DNA of 32,044 nt from Thermoplasmata archaeon (GTDB lineage: Archaea > Thermoplasmatota > Thermoplasmata > Thermoplasmatales > Thermoplasmataceae), in NCBI GenBank assembly GCA_021818715.1, contig JAKATN010000012.1, positions 1,326 to 33,369 of the forward strand, given 5' to 3'. The position numbers and the translations under genes are program-made. A model generated the notes under the pieces. That model worked only from the letters and a program-made list of their open reading frames with translations, ran no database searches and was not told where the DNA came from. Of this stretch, positions 8,584 to 16,512 are shown in pieces; within the stretch, counting starts at the first letter, position 1; each line of letters begins with the position of its first letter.

Positions 8584-9663
8584 ATGGAGTACAAACACAT
8601 CTTCGATTATGCCAGAGAGGTTGACACAATACTGATAGTCAATGGAGGAGAAAATTCCATAGACAAGAACTTTTTCTATCTGACGCAGGCGAAAAGCGGC
8701 GTATTTGAGGGATCGATGCTCATAGTGAGCCCTTCAAGAATCAAGATACTCACATCCATACTGGAAGAGGAGGCGGCCAGGGATACTGGACTTGAGGTAA
8801 TAACCGCCAGCAAGAAGAAGGATATAGAAAGGATTCTTCAGGCAGAACTCAAGAACGTGGATGTTGTCGGTCTGAACTATGATTCCATAACCCTCAGCGA
8901 CTACACCGATCTGAGCAAGATGATCCCCGACAAGAGGTTCGTGGACGTATCGGTCTCAATCCAGGAAGCAAGAAGAATAAAGACTCCTGAAGAGCTCAAA
9001 AAAATACGCGAGGCGGCGAAGATTGCCAGTGAATCTTTTGAATCAGTCCTTGGCAGGATAAAGGAAGGGATCACCGAGACGGAGCTAGCCTCAGAGCTCG
9101 TTTACCAGATGCTGAAACATGGAGCATCTGAACCTTCATTCAGCAGCATTGTTGCCTTCGGATCAAACAGTTCCCTCCCGCATTACAGCCCAGGCAACCG
9201 TAAACTGAAAAGAAATGAATTTGTACTCATGGATTTCGGCGCTCTTTTCGAAAGGTACTGCTCGGATGTCACCAGGACAGTTGTATTCGGAAAGGCGTCG
9301 GAAGAGCAGAGGGATGTCTATTCTACGGTGAAAAATGCCCAGGAGAAATCCATGAACGCCATCAGGGAAAACGTTAACGGAAAGGACATAGACAAAATAG
9401 CAAGGGACGTTATTGATTCCACGAAATACAAGGACAGGTTCATCCATTCCCTGGGGCACGGGCTGGGCATGGACGTGCATGATCACCCTGCACTGAGCCC
9501 TGGCGTAGACCTTCCGTTGAAGGAGAACATGGTTGTGACGGTGGAGCCAGGAATTTACATTCCCAAGTTCGGTGGAGTAAGGATAGAGGATGATGTCGTG
9601 GTGAAGAAGAACGGCTATGAAAGAATCACGACAGCGCCAAGGGACCTGATAGAAATCTCATGA
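8584..9663 (+). CDS. pepQ: Xaa-Pro dipeptidase / aminopeptidase (M24 family)
   Basis: Cytosolic metallopeptidase that removes an N-terminal residue before proline; family M24B. The first ~130 residues form the creatinase-like N-terminal domain. The catalytic pita-bread domain follows and carries all five metal ligands: Asp in LMDFGALF, Asp in CSDVTRT, His in SLGHGLGMDVHDHP, Glu in VTVEPGIYIP and Glu in VRIEDDVVV. The length (359 aa) is normal. The ATG at 8584 is preferred to a TTG two codons earlier; an A/T-rich CTAATAATAACC about 26 bp upstream is a plausible TATA box. The stop overlaps the priL start (ATGA), so the two are probably cotranscribed. Whether the in vivo substrate is dipeptides or longer peptides cannot be read from sequence. 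Confidence 0.92.
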   Translation: MEYKHIFDYAREVDTILIVNGGENSIDKNFFYLTQAKSGVFEGSMLIVSPSRIKILTSILEEEAARDTGLEVITASKKKDIERILQAELKNVDVVGLNYDSITLSDYTDLSKMIPDKRFVDVSVSIQEARRIKTPEELKKIREAAKIASESFESVLGRIKEGITETELASELVYQMLKHGASEPSFSSIVAFGSNSSLPHYSPGNRKLKRNEFVLMDFGALFERYCSDVTRTVVFGKASEEQRDVYSTVKNAQEKSMNAIRENVNGKDIDKIARDVIDSTKYKDRFIHSLGHGLGMDVHDHPALSPGVDLPLKENMVVTVEPGIYIPKFGGVRIEDDVVVKKNGYERITTAPRDLIEIS

Positions 9664-10676
9664 TGCAAACGGCTTCATTGCCGGTCCTTTCCAGATCTGT
9701 CTATTCGGACGAGGTTCTGGAAGGTATATTCAGATCTTTTCAGAAGGATGACATAGAAAGTGTGAATTTTGCCGTGACTCTGGCGCTTGATTTCATTGAA
9801 AAGGGGGAATCAGAATTTCTAAACAGGACCTCGGGCAGATTCCTCGCAGTCCTCCTGACGCTGCTCAGAGGAGTGAACGAGAACGTGCTGACCAACAGGA
9901 TTCTCATCAGCTACAGGAAAGAGGTCGAAAGGGCCTGCAGAACAATGACCCTGGAAGATGTTGAGGGATATTCCATCAGGCTGGGGATAGACGCCAACCT
10001 GGAATTCGAGGAGGAATGCATCTCAGTAAGCCTCAGGGATTATGTGGGTATTGCCGGCAGGATATCCGGATCCACCCACCACCTCATTTTCCAGGAATTG
10101 AGGCATGGAAGAGTTTTCCTGAACCGGGACCAGGTAGCCAAGCTTCTCCGGGAGTATTTCTACAACAATGTCAGGGCTTTCTATGACTCTCTGACCTATG
10201 AGGATGCAGTCAGGATCACATCGCCTTACCAAAAGGAGACCGGATATGTCAGGGAACTGTACCTGAAAAACGCAGGAAAGAATTCGCCGGAACTTGGAGA
10301 AGTGGAAGCAGAGAAATTCCCTCCCTGCATAAAGGAGTACGTAAAGCAGGTTTCAGAAGGGATCAACATTCCTCACCTTGCAAGGTTCACCATGGTGAGT
10401 TTCCTGCACAAGATAGGCCTGCAGAACAACAGTATAATGGAGATATTCAGAACAGCACCTGATTTCAACGAGAAGATTACATCATACCAGGTCAACCATA
10501 TAACCGGAGAGTCTTCAGGGACCCAGTACTCGCCGCCCAAATGCGTAACCCTTCAGTCCAATCATCTTTGCTACAAGGGAGATGACCCCTTATGCAACAA
10601 GGAATGGCTGAAACATCCATTGAGATACTACGAGATCAAAAAGTCGGCGAAGGAAAGGGGCGTCAAAAAATCATGA
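9660..10676 (+). CDS. priL: DNA primase large subunit
   Basis: Regulatory subunit of the archaeal two-subunit primase; with PriS it makes primers for DNA replication. The N-terminal two thirds are helical. The C-terminal Fe-S domain is recognisable from FPPCIKEY, then PPKCVTLQSNHLC, DPLC and the closing KHPLRYYEIK, giving four cysteines placed as in PriL iron-sulfur domains. The length (338 aa) fits archaeal PriL. Translation starts at the ATG that overlaps the pepQ stop (ATGATG context), so expression is probably coupled. The gene converges on the SRP19 gene with a 6-bp overlap. The catalytic subunit gene is not in the window. Confidence 0.9.
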   Translation: MMQTASLPVLSRSVYSDEVLEGIFRSFQKDDIESVNFAVTLALDFIEKGESEFLNRTSGRFLAVLLTLLRGVNENVLTNRILISYRKEVERACRTMTLEDVEGYSIRLGIDANLEFEEECISVSLRDYVGIAGRISGSTHHLIFQELRHGRVFLNRDQVAKLLREYFYNNVRAFYDSLTYEDAVRITSPYQKETGYVRELYLKNAGKNSPELGEVEAEKFPPCIKEYVKQVSEGINIPHLARFTMVSFLHKIGLQNNSIMEIFRTAPDFNEKITSYQVNHITGESSGTQYSPPKCVTLQSNHLCYKGDDPLCNKEWLKHPLRYYEIKKSAKERGVKKS

Positions 10677-10931
10677 CTGGGCAATCTTTCGCTCAATCAT
10701 CTTCAGCAATGTGCCCTTCTTGACTTCTGATTCGACCTCAAATATAAACGATTCACGCCATGGGGTTCTTGGATATTTACCGGTTCTTTCCGAGAAATGG
10801 ATATTGAGGGATTTCAGAATTTCCCTGAGGTCGTTGCCATCGATCAATTTGCGTGAAGGCTTACTTATCCGCCTTCCGTACTTTCTTGTGTTCCTTGGAT
10901 CAAAATAGTCCGGATAAAGTACGTATTTCAT
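10671..10931 (-). CDS. srp19: Signal recognition particle protein SRP19
   Basis: SRP19 binds helices 6 and 8 of archaeal SRP RNA and prepares it for SRP54, for targeting of membrane and secreted proteins. The N-terminus MKYVLYPDYFDPRNTRKYGR is the family hallmark (VLYPxYFD...TRxxGRR), followed by the basic RISKPSRKL and a C-terminal Lys-rich end. The 86-aa length is normal for archaea. The start ATG overlaps the S8e stop by 4 bp (ATGA), so the two form an operon. Confidence 0.93.
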   Translation of the reverse strand: MKYVLYPDYFDPRNTRKYGRRISKPSRKLIDGNDLREILKSLNIHFSERTGKYPRTPWRESFIFEVESEVKKGTLLKMIERKIAQS

Positions 10932-11308
10932 TGCACAAGAACAGCGTTTATGGCACCTTCCTGTCCTGGCCTTGAGGTGATCCTTGCCAGACCAGCTTCA
11001 GTCTGTACAAGCGTGCCCTTATTCATGATGTTTCTCTGTACATAATGTGAATTGGCAGGATTTTCCTTAACTGTGACTATCTTTACCTTCTTGCAGGACT
11101 TGTCCTTCGGGTTGAGGAGGTTGACGTACTCTGCCCTCATGACTATCATCTTCTGCCCGCCGCCCAGGACTCTTTCCTTTTTGGTTGCTGTAGCGCCTAT
11201 CCTGGTGAAAGTAGGTTCCCGTCCAAGCTCATATTTCCTCTTGATCCTGGCAGTCCTTCGTTTTCCGCCTGAAGGTTTCTTGTGGCTTTTTCCCTGAAAT
11301 ATGGTCAT
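10928..11308 (-). CDS. rps8e: Small ribosomal subunit protein S8e
   Basis: Archaeal/eukaryal-type ribosomal protein of the small subunit. The N-terminus FQGKSHKKPSGGKRRTARIK is diagnostic, followed by KRKYELGREPTFTRIG and a C-terminal beta-rich part. The 126-aa length is usual for archaea. A clear TATA box (TTTATATATC on the minus strand, about 11326-11336) sits just over 20 bp before the ATG, so the mRNA is probably leaderless or nearly so. It is followed immediately by srp19. Confidence 0.95.
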   Translation of the reverse strand: MTIFQGKSHKKPSGGKRRTARIKRKYELGREPTFTRIGATATKKERVLGGGQKMIVMRAEYVNLLNPKDKSCKKVKIVTVKENPANSHYVQRNIMNKGTLVQTEAGLARITSRPGQEGAINAVLVQ

Positions 11309-11383
11309 TCAAGACCGAATCGGTGACAGATATATAAACAAATCAGCAATTTCTCTGGGATTTTGCCAGGAGCAACAACCATG

Positions 11384-11947
11384 TCACGTCATGGATTGAA
11401 ATTTAGGCCCTACAGCGTATCTTAGCTCCAGGTTCATGACGACAATGGTATCTTCCAGAGCAAACTTCTTAACCCTGCTGTAAACACTGTCACAGATATC
11501 ACGCCATCCTTTCTCGATCTCAGGAAGCATTCCCAGAAGCAGGTCATGTTTCGCCCTGAAGATTGAATCAACCTCTGACGGGTCGAACTTTCCGGAGGGG
11601 GGCAGTTTCAGGAATGAGAAAATGGCGCTGTCGACCATTTCAATGATATTCCTCCTTGTGATGTCCACATGGTCTGGAGAGGAGGAAAACATCCTTTTTA
11701 TCGATTCCGGCATGAACTGGTTTGCATCAATGTTGACTTCGGCCAGTTTTATACCAAGTTTGGAAGATTTTGCCTTGAGTCCGTCCCTTATACTCTGGTC
11801 TGGCTTGAAAATCCCCTGGTAGTTGTCGATGGAAATACATATTGCATTCTTGAATTCATCAGTCAAAGCACCGGCTACCTCTTCGGGTCCAAAACCGTTC
11901 ACGAACCCAGACTGTGTGCCATAGAAGCAGGCAAATTTAGGCTGCAT
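11384..11947 (-). CDS. Hypothetical protein, 187 aa
   Basis: I recognise no family. The ATG at 11947 (MQPKFACFYGTQSGF) is preferred to a TTG at 11956 that would overlap the upstream gene. The protein begins with a strand and Gly-rich turn (FACFYGTQSGFVNGFG), has a helical middle (SIKRMFSS, NIIEMVDSAIFSFL), and ends with a strand-like segment (DTIVVMNLELRYAV). No TM helix, signal peptide or Cys-based metal site is seen. It lies 5 bp downstream of the 102-aa unknown gene on the same strand, so the two are probably cotranscribed, and it sits upstream of S8e-SRP19. Confidence 0.72.
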   Translation of the reverse strand: MQPKFACFYGTQSGFVNGFGPEEVAGALTDEFKNAICISIDNYQGIFKPDQSIRDGLKAKSSKLGIKLAEVNIDANQFMPESIKRMFSSSPDHVDITRRNIIEMVDSAIFSFLKLPPSGKFDPSEVDSIFRAKHDLLLGMLPEIEKGWRDICDSVYSRVKKFALEDTIVVMNLELRYAVGPKFQSMT

Positions 11948-11952
11948 GATTA

Positions 11953-12261
11953 TCAACTGTACTTGCTGTAATCAAACACAAGATCAAGTAGTCTCTTTTC
12001 GAGTGCAACATCAATGATTCCCTCCTCCCTTTTCTGGGTGATATAATCCTTGGCTTCCTTGGACCCTTTCCTGGAGGCGATTGAATATATGCTGCCTTTA
12101 ATGGCTCCCCTCAGGCTGTCCGGAAGATTTTCAACTGCCATTGAAAGCAGGTACTGGAACTCATCAGTTCTTCTCATGTCCAGTTTTCTGGATCTTTGCT
12201 GTGTATTGTTATTGCCTCTATGGAGGTAATTTGCATTCCTCCTGCTGTATTTCCTGTTCAT
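11953..12261 (-). CDS. Hypothetical basic protein, 102 aa
   Basis: Unrecognised. The first ~30 residues are strongly basic and Asn/Arg-rich (NRKYSRRNANYLHRGNNN, then QQRSRKLDMRR), which suggests nucleic-acid or ribosome contact. The rest is predicted helical (FQYLLSMAVENLPDSLRGA, KEAKDYITQKREEG). The start ATG is about 29 bp downstream of a TATA box shared with the divergent DUF357 gene, consistent with a leaderless transcript. Its partner downstream is the 187-aa unknown protein. The function is unknown; an RNA-associated role would be inference from charge only. Confidence 0.7.
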   Translation of the reverse strand: MNRKYSRRNANYLHRGNNNTQQRSRKLDMRRTDEFQYLLSMAVENLPDSLRGAIKGSIYSIASRKGSKEAKDYITQKREEGIIDVALEKRLLDLVFDYSKYS

Positions 12262-12284
12262 TCTTCAAATTCCTATCGGGGAAC

Positions 12285-12295
12285 GCTATAAATAG
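12285..12295. promoter_or_regulatory. Shared TATA element of divergent genes
   Basis: CTATAAATAG is nearly self-complementary and lies about 29 bp from the start codon of the minus-strand 102-aa gene and about 33 bp from that of the plus-strand DUF357 gene. It can serve as TATA box in both directions in a 62-bp intergenic region. Confidence 0.6.
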
Positions 12296-12323
12296 GTTGT
12301 GACGCTGATGGCATTGTTGCTAT

Positions 12324-12614
12324 ATGCCAGATGATCTGGAAAGTACCTGCAGAAGATATTTGAACCTGTCAAAAAGTGCGCTGGAGAAGCTCCAGATTTC
12401 CGCGCCTAAGGACTCATACATGGAGGTTCTTGCTAATGATTTCCTCACAATGATCAGGGGGTATCTGCAGGATGCGACGCATTTCTACGAGAAGGGAGAT
12501 CTTGTGAAGTGCATTTCAGCCATCAACTACGCGTATGGCTGGATTGATTCCGGCGCAAGAATAGGGTTATTTGACGTCAAGGGGGATCATGTGAATTTCA
12601 CACTCTACAGATGA
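12324..12614 (+). CDS. DUF357 family protein
   Basis: This is a 96-aa soluble helical protein. The sequence LANDFLTMIRGYLQDATHFYEKGDLVKCISAINYAYGWIDSGARIGLFDV (here split: LTMIRGYLQDATHFYEKGD, then CISAINYAYGWIDSGARIG) matches the archaeal DUF357 family, whose hallmark is AlsyAygWLDaGarlG. The function of the family is not known to me. It stands alone just upstream of the S13 ribosomal operon, separated by 122 bp with its own promoter signal, so it need not be cotranscribed with it. Confidence 0.82.
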   Translation: MPDDLESTCRRYLNLSKSALEKLQISAPKDSYMEVLANDFLTMIRGYLQDATHFYEKGDLVKCISAINYAYGWIDSGARIGLFDVKGDHVNFTLYR

Positions 12615-12680
12615 TGGATTCCCGGCAAGTAGAATCGAGTTTCGCAAGGGCTAATTCTTAGGGCTTTTTCAATAGAATAA

Positions 12681-12690
12681 GCTTTTAAGG
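12681..12690 (+). promoter_or_regulatory. Likely promoter of the rps13-rpoD operon
   Basis: GCTTTTAAGG in an A/T-rich context lies about 50 bp before the S13 ATG. A start of transcription about 26 bp downstream would give a leader of roughly 25 nt. It is inferred from position only. Confidence 0.4.
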
Positions 12691-12736
12691 AGTTCATAAT
12701 TCCGATAAACCGTTACCATCTCAAGGTTAGATAACT

Positions 12737-13429
12737 ATGGCAAAAAAAGAAGAGGTTCCCAAGGGGGCAGAAGCCGAAAAGGTCGTGAAAGAGAATCCCG
12801 AAGCAGAGGCAAAACCCCAGAAGGCATCCAAAGAGTCAAAGAAGACCAAAGTTCAGAAGGAGGAAGGTCAAGATGCCCAGGCAAAGAGCTCAAAGGGAAA
12901 AGGAGAGAAAAAGGGCGAAAAAGAGGCTAAGCCTGCAAAGGCAAAGCAAAAGGAGGATGAAAATCTTCTCTATATCGTGAGAATAGCCAGCAGGGACCTG
13001 GATGGGGAGAAACCGGTCAAACTTGCACTTTCGGAACTCAAGGGAGTCGGTATGCGACTCGCTGAAATCATCCCGAAGAAATTAGGAATTTCCCCTTCCG
13101 TGAAAATAGGGAGCCTCGGGGAAGCAACAATTGAGAAACTGAAGAACTACATAGAAGCGAAGGAATACAATGACATCCCGGCATGGCTGCTTAACCACAG
13201 AAACGAGACCGTTTCAGGCAAGAATTTTAACCTTGTGTCCAATGATCTTGATATACAGCTTCAGGACGACATCAATTATATGAGAAAGACCCGTTCCTAC
13301 AAAGGTATACGGCACGAAACTGGTCATAAGGTGAGAGGGCAGAGAACCAGGTCAAACGGCAGGAAAGGTCTTGCAGTTGGGGTCATAAAGAAGAAAGAGG
13401 GGCTGGTGCAGCCGGAAAAGAAGGAGTGA
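12737..13429 (+). CDS. rps13: Small ribosomal subunit protein S13 with long charged N-terminal extension
   Basis: S13 sits in the head of the small subunit and contacts P-site tRNA. The S13 core starts near residue 76 (NLLYIVRIASRDLDG) and shows LKGVGMRLAEII (helix-hairpin-helix), the coiled middle, and the tRNA-contacting tail SYKGIRHETGHKVRGQRTR. The first ~75 residues are an extra low-complexity Lys/Glu/Ala tract, bringing the protein to 230 aa against roughly 150 for most archaeal S13. No in-frame ATG occurs at the core boundary, and the codon style of the tract matches the gene, so the extension looks translated. First gene of rps13-rps4-rps11-rpoD-nadK-JAMM. Confidence 0.94.
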   Translation: MAKKEEVPKGAEAEKVVKENPEAEAKPQKASKESKKTKVQKEEGQDAQAKSSKGKGEKKGEKEAKPAKAKQKEDENLLYIVRIASRDLDGEKPVKLALSELKGVGMRLAEIIPKKLGISPSVKIGSLGEATIEKLKNYIEAKEYNDIPAWLLNHRNETVSGKNFNLVSNDLDIQLQDDINYMRKTRSYKGIRHETGHKVRGQRTRSNGRKGLAVGVIKKKEGLVQPEKKE

Positions 13430-13433
13430 TTTC

Positions 13434-14057
13434 ATGGGGGATCCAAAATTCAGGAGAAAAACTTACTCAGCACCCAGGCATCCATGGGATAAGACCAGGA
13501 TAGATGCGGAAAATGAACTGGTAGTAAAATACGGCTTGAAGAACAAGCGGGAACTCTGGAAGTCCCAGGCAACGCTTGCCTCCTTCAGGACACAGGCAAG
13601 AAATCTTCAGGCAAAGATGAGGATAAGTGACCCAAATGCAAAGGTCGTTTTCCAGAAGCTGATAAACAGGCTGAACAGGTACAAAATCCTTGGCAATGAG
13701 GCAACGCTTGATGATGTCCTTTCCCTGTCTATCGAAAGCGTCCTTGATAGGAGGCTCCAGACTATAGTCCACAAGAGGAGCTTGGCCAGAACTGTAAAAC
13801 AGGCGAGGCAGCTCATCACCCATGGTCATATTACCCTCAACGGGAGGAGGGTAAACATCCCTGGAGTCCTTGTCGAGGGTTCAAACGAGGAATCAGTTCA
13901 GTACTTCGGCAGATCGCCCATCGCGGATCCGGATCACCCGTTGCGCAAGTCCTTTGAGGAGAATTCAGGCAGGGAAGAGGGTCCAGTGGCGGGAGGAGAT
14001 GCAGTTCCTGCACCTGCAGAAGAGACAGGGACGGAGAGCAAGGAGGGGGCGCAGTAA
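13434..14057 (+). CDS. rps4: Small ribosomal subunit protein S4
   Basis: Primary 16S rRNA-binding protein needed for early small-subunit assembly. Archaeal S4 motifs are present: [15 protein letters not shown] near the N-terminus, [10 protein letters not shown], and the S4 RNA-binding domain [19 protein letters not shown]. The C-terminus adds an acidic, Gly/Ala/Glu-rich tail of about 30 residues after the conserved part (from about residue 175), rather like the charged extension of the neighbouring S13. The start ATG follows S13 by 4 bp, with AAGGAGTGA as ribosome binding site. Confidence 0.95.
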   Translation: MGDPKFRRKTYSAPRHPWDKTRIDAENELVVKYGLKNKRELWKSQATLASFRTQARNLQAKMRISDPNAKVVFQKLINRLNRYKILGNEATLDDVLSLSIESVLDRRLQTIVHKRSLARTVKQARQLITHGHITLNGRRVNIPGVLVEGSNEESVQYFGRSPIADPDHPLRKSFEENSGREEGPVAGGDAVPAPAEETGTESKEGAQ

Positions 14058-14440
14058 TGACTAGAGTAGGAGTTGCCCATATTTTTGCCTCTCAGAATAA
14101 CACCATAATATTAGTTACGGACTCAACCGGCGCTGAAACCTTGGCCAAAGCCTCCGGCGGTATGGTTGTGAAAAATGACAGGGATGAATCAAGTCCGTAT
14201 GCGGCAATGAAGGCGGCTGATCTCGTGAGCGAATCACTCAAGGAAAAGGAGATCACCGATCTGATCATCAGGGTCAGGGCGCCTGGAGGAAACAAATCAA
14301 GAATACCTGGGCCAGGAGCGCAATCCGCAATAAGGGCGCTTTCCAGAGCAGGGTTTAAGATTCTCAGGATCGAGGAAGTCACTCCGAACCCCCACGATGG
14401 AACTAAAAAGAAAGGCGGAAAGAGGGGAAGGAGAGTCTGA
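14057..14440 (+). CDS. rps11: Small ribosomal subunit protein S11
   Basis: Platform protein near the mRNA exit. Family motifs: [20 protein letters not shown] at the N-terminus, [30 protein letters not shown] and the basic C-terminus [16 protein letters not shown]. The length of 127 aa is typical. The ATG overlaps the S4 stop by one base (TAATG) and has a strong AGGAGG a little upstream, so translation is coupled within the operon. Confidence 0.97.
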   Translation: MTRVGVAHIFASQNNTIILVTDSTGAETLAKASGGMVVKNDRDESSPYAAMKAADLVSESLKEKEITDLIIRVRAPGGNKSRIPGPGAQSAIRALSRAGFKILRIEEVTPNPHDGTKKKGGKRGRRV

Positions 14441-15261
14441 TGGAACTCAAGATACTGGAGCTTAGGGATAATTTCGCGAGGTTCAGCATATCCGATATTA
14501 CACCGTCTATAGCTAATTCGATCAGGAGGACCCTCATATCTGACATTCCAAAACTCGCTGTCGAAAAGGTGATCATACATCATGGGCAGATTAGGGACAT
14601 GCAGAACCACCAGTATGACTCTTCACTACCGCTTTTTGATGAGGTTGTGGCACAGAGAATCGCAATGGTCCCCATAAAAACCGATCTGAAGATGAATTTC
14701 AGAGAGGAGTGCTCTTGCAATGGACAGGGTTGCGCATTGTGCACTGCAACCTATTCAATCAATAAGCTTGGACCATGCGTGGTTTATTCTTCAGATATCC
14801 AGGCTGTAAGTAATCCAGACGCTACCGTGGCCGATCCCAACATACCCATAGTCAAGCTTGGCCCAAAACAGGCTTTGCTGGTGAGTGCAGAGGCCATCCT
14901 GGGAAGAGGTTCCACGCACAGCAAGTGGCAGGCCACCAGTGGGGTTTCACACAAGTACCACCGTGAGTTTATTATAAACAAAAAACAGTTCGAAGACTGG
15001 GACAGGTATAAAAAGTCATATCCCAGGTCTGTTCTTAAGGAAAATGACAAAGAAATCACCTTCACTGATGATTTTGGTGTTAAGGGCGTTTCACAGCTGT
15101 TCGAAGCGCCCGGCGTGGAGATAAGGGAGGACAGCACCAACTTTGTGTTCAAGTTTGAAACAGACGGCTCCCTTAAGGCAATGGATGTCCTGGAATACGC
15201 CCTGAAAAGACTGCCCCAGAGGCTAAATATAATGCTTGACAGCCTTGTTACCCCAGACTAG
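14440..15261 (+). CDS. rpoD: DNA-directed RNA polymerase subunit D
   Basis: Archaeal counterpart of bacterial alpha / eukaryal Rpb3; pairs with subunit L to start polymerase assembly. The N-terminal dimerisation motif [20 protein letters not shown] and the [10 protein letters not shown] segment are clear. Domain 3 holds a compact cysteine group, Cys91, Cys93, Cys98 and Cys101 ([11 protein letters not shown]), the position where many archaeal D subunits bind a 4Fe-4S cluster. The length of 273 aa is normal. The start ATG overlaps the S11 stop (TGATG) with AAGGAG upstream. Confidence 0.95.
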   Translation: MELKILELRDNFARFSISDITPSIANSIRRTLISDIPKLAVEKVIIHHGQIRDMQNHQYDSSLPLFDEVVAQRIAMVPIKTDLKMNFREECSCNGQGCALCTATYSINKLGPCVVYSSDIQAVSNPDATVADPNIPIVKLGPKQALLVSAEAILGRGSTHSKWQATSGVSHKYHREFIINKKQFEDWDRYKKSYPRSVLKENDKEITFTDDFGVKGVSQLFEAPGVEIREDSTNFVFKFETDGSLKAMDVLEYALKRLPQRLNIMLDSLVTPD

Positions 15262-15266
15262 GGCGG

Positions 15267-16094
15267 GTGATATTCCTGGATGTAGCCTTTGTCATAAGGC
15301 GAGATTGCCCAAGATGCGCTTCAATTGTCAGGAGAATACTGGATATAGTTCCTGCTGACTGGAATCTTATCTTCGAAAACGAAGTCGCCCGATTCATTGG
15401 AAAGAAGGGAGTGCCTCTTGACAGCGTTAAGGCCGACATAATTGTGACAATAGGAGGCGACGGCACTGTGCTGCGCACTCTCCAGAGGGCACACGGCCCT
15501 GTTCTGGGCATCAACATGGGCGGTCTTGGGTTTCTGTCGGAAGTGGAACTTGGCATGGTTGAAAATACCATATATAAGCTTGAAAGGAAAGAATACAGGA
15601 TCGAGAAGAGCATTAAACTGAAGGTCACCCTCAATGGCGTGAGACAGATGGATTGTACCAACGAGGTACTGATACATTCTGACAGGATCGCAAAAATCAG
15701 GAGATTCGGGATTTACACCAGCGATAACTTCATCGATCTGGTTGCTGCGGACGGAGTGATAGTTGCCACTCCGGTTGGTTCCACTTCCTATTCATTCAGT
15801 GCCGGTGGACCCATTATATACCCGACCCTGGATGCTGCCGTTATTACCTACCTTGCACCTTTCATATCTGGATCAAGATCAATCGTGATCCCGCCAGACC
15901 AGGAGATCAACATCAGGATTTTGGGGAAGGATCAGGATTGCACACTAGTTCTGGACGGCCAGGAGAATGTTAAGGTTTCGCAGGCCGACGATATAAGGGT
16001 CTCTCTCTCCGAAAACAAGGCGGAATTTGTAAATGTTGGCAGGACATTCTTCGAGAGGATGAGGGACAAGCTGATCAAGAATGTGGTCGATTAG
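15267..16094 (+). CDS. nadK: NAD kinase
   Basis: Phosphorylates NAD(+) to NADP(+) in the cytosol. The signature IIVTIGGDGTVLRT (GGDGT ATP/NAD site), INMGGLGFLSEVE, the Asn-Glu motif CTNEVLIH, and the Gly-rich ATPVGSTSYSFSAGGPI are all present, as is LVLDGQ near the C-terminus. The length (275 aa) is usual. The start is a GTG at 15267, five bases after the rpoD stop. Its last 14 bases overlap the JAMM gene, so it belongs to the same transcription unit as the ribosomal/RNAP genes. Confidence 0.93.
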   Translation: MIFLDVAFVIRRDCPRCASIVRRILDIVPADWNLIFENEVARFIGKKGVPLDSVKADIIVTIGGDGTVLRTLQRAHGPVLGINMGGLGFLSEVELGMVENTIYKLERKEYRIEKSIKLKVTLNGVRQMDCTNEVLIHSDRIAKIRRFGIYTSDNFIDLVAADGVIVATPVGSTSYSFSAGGPIIYPTLDAAVITYLAPFISGSRSIVIPPDQEINIRILGKDQDCTLVLDGQENVKVSQADDIRVSLSENKAEFVNVGRTFFERMRDKLIKNVVD

Positions 16095-16443
16095 GAAGAA
16101 AGTGCTGCAGATGGTGATGGAGGCGTCGAAGGACAGCTATCCTAACGAGTTTGGTGCATTCCTGAAGGCAGAGAATGAGATAGTCTATGAAATCGCCGTG
16201 CTTCCGGGGACGGTTTTCGGAGATCGGCACACTATTTTCCAGATGTGGAACAAGCCAATTGACTTTTCAATAGTCGGCAGCATACATTCTCATCCGTCAG
16301 GTGTCTGCTTACCATCCGATGCGGACAGGCAGATGTTCTCCAATACAGGTGCACTGCACATCATCGTGGGATACCCTTACGGGATCACAAACTTCAATGC
16401 TTTCAACAGGAAAAGTGAAAAGATCGAGATACACCTGCTTTAA
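16081..16443 (+). CDS. JAMM/MPN+ metalloprotease (Mov34/PAD-1 type)
   Basis: This is a single-domain zinc isopeptidase-like protein of 120 aa. The JAMM motif is complete: Glu23 (NEFGAF), then His69, His71, Ser79 and Asp82 in HSHPSGVCLPSDAD. Archaeal members include desampylases that remove ubiquitin-like SAMP modifiers or process sulfur-carrier proteins, so similar activity is a fair guess; the substrate is not visible here. The ATG lies inside the end of nadK (14-bp overlap), so the two are translationally linked. No E1-like or SAMP gene is in the window. Confidence 0.9.
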   Translation: MWSIRKKVLQMVMEASKDSYPNEFGAFLKAENEIVYEIAVLPGTVFGDRHTIFQMWNKPIDFSIVGSIHSHPSGVCLPSDADRQMFSNTGALHIIVGYPYGITNFNAFNRKSEKIEIHLL

Positions 16444-16512
16444 CGAATTACGGAATTGATTTCCGAAGTGAGGGGAACTATTTTCGATGTTTGCCCGGAC
16501 TTTGCATTCAAT

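Noticed and set aside
14092-14610. 172-aa minus-strand ORF across rps11 and rpoD
   Set aside because: Overlaps two conserved genes in the opposite strand and shows no family motif.
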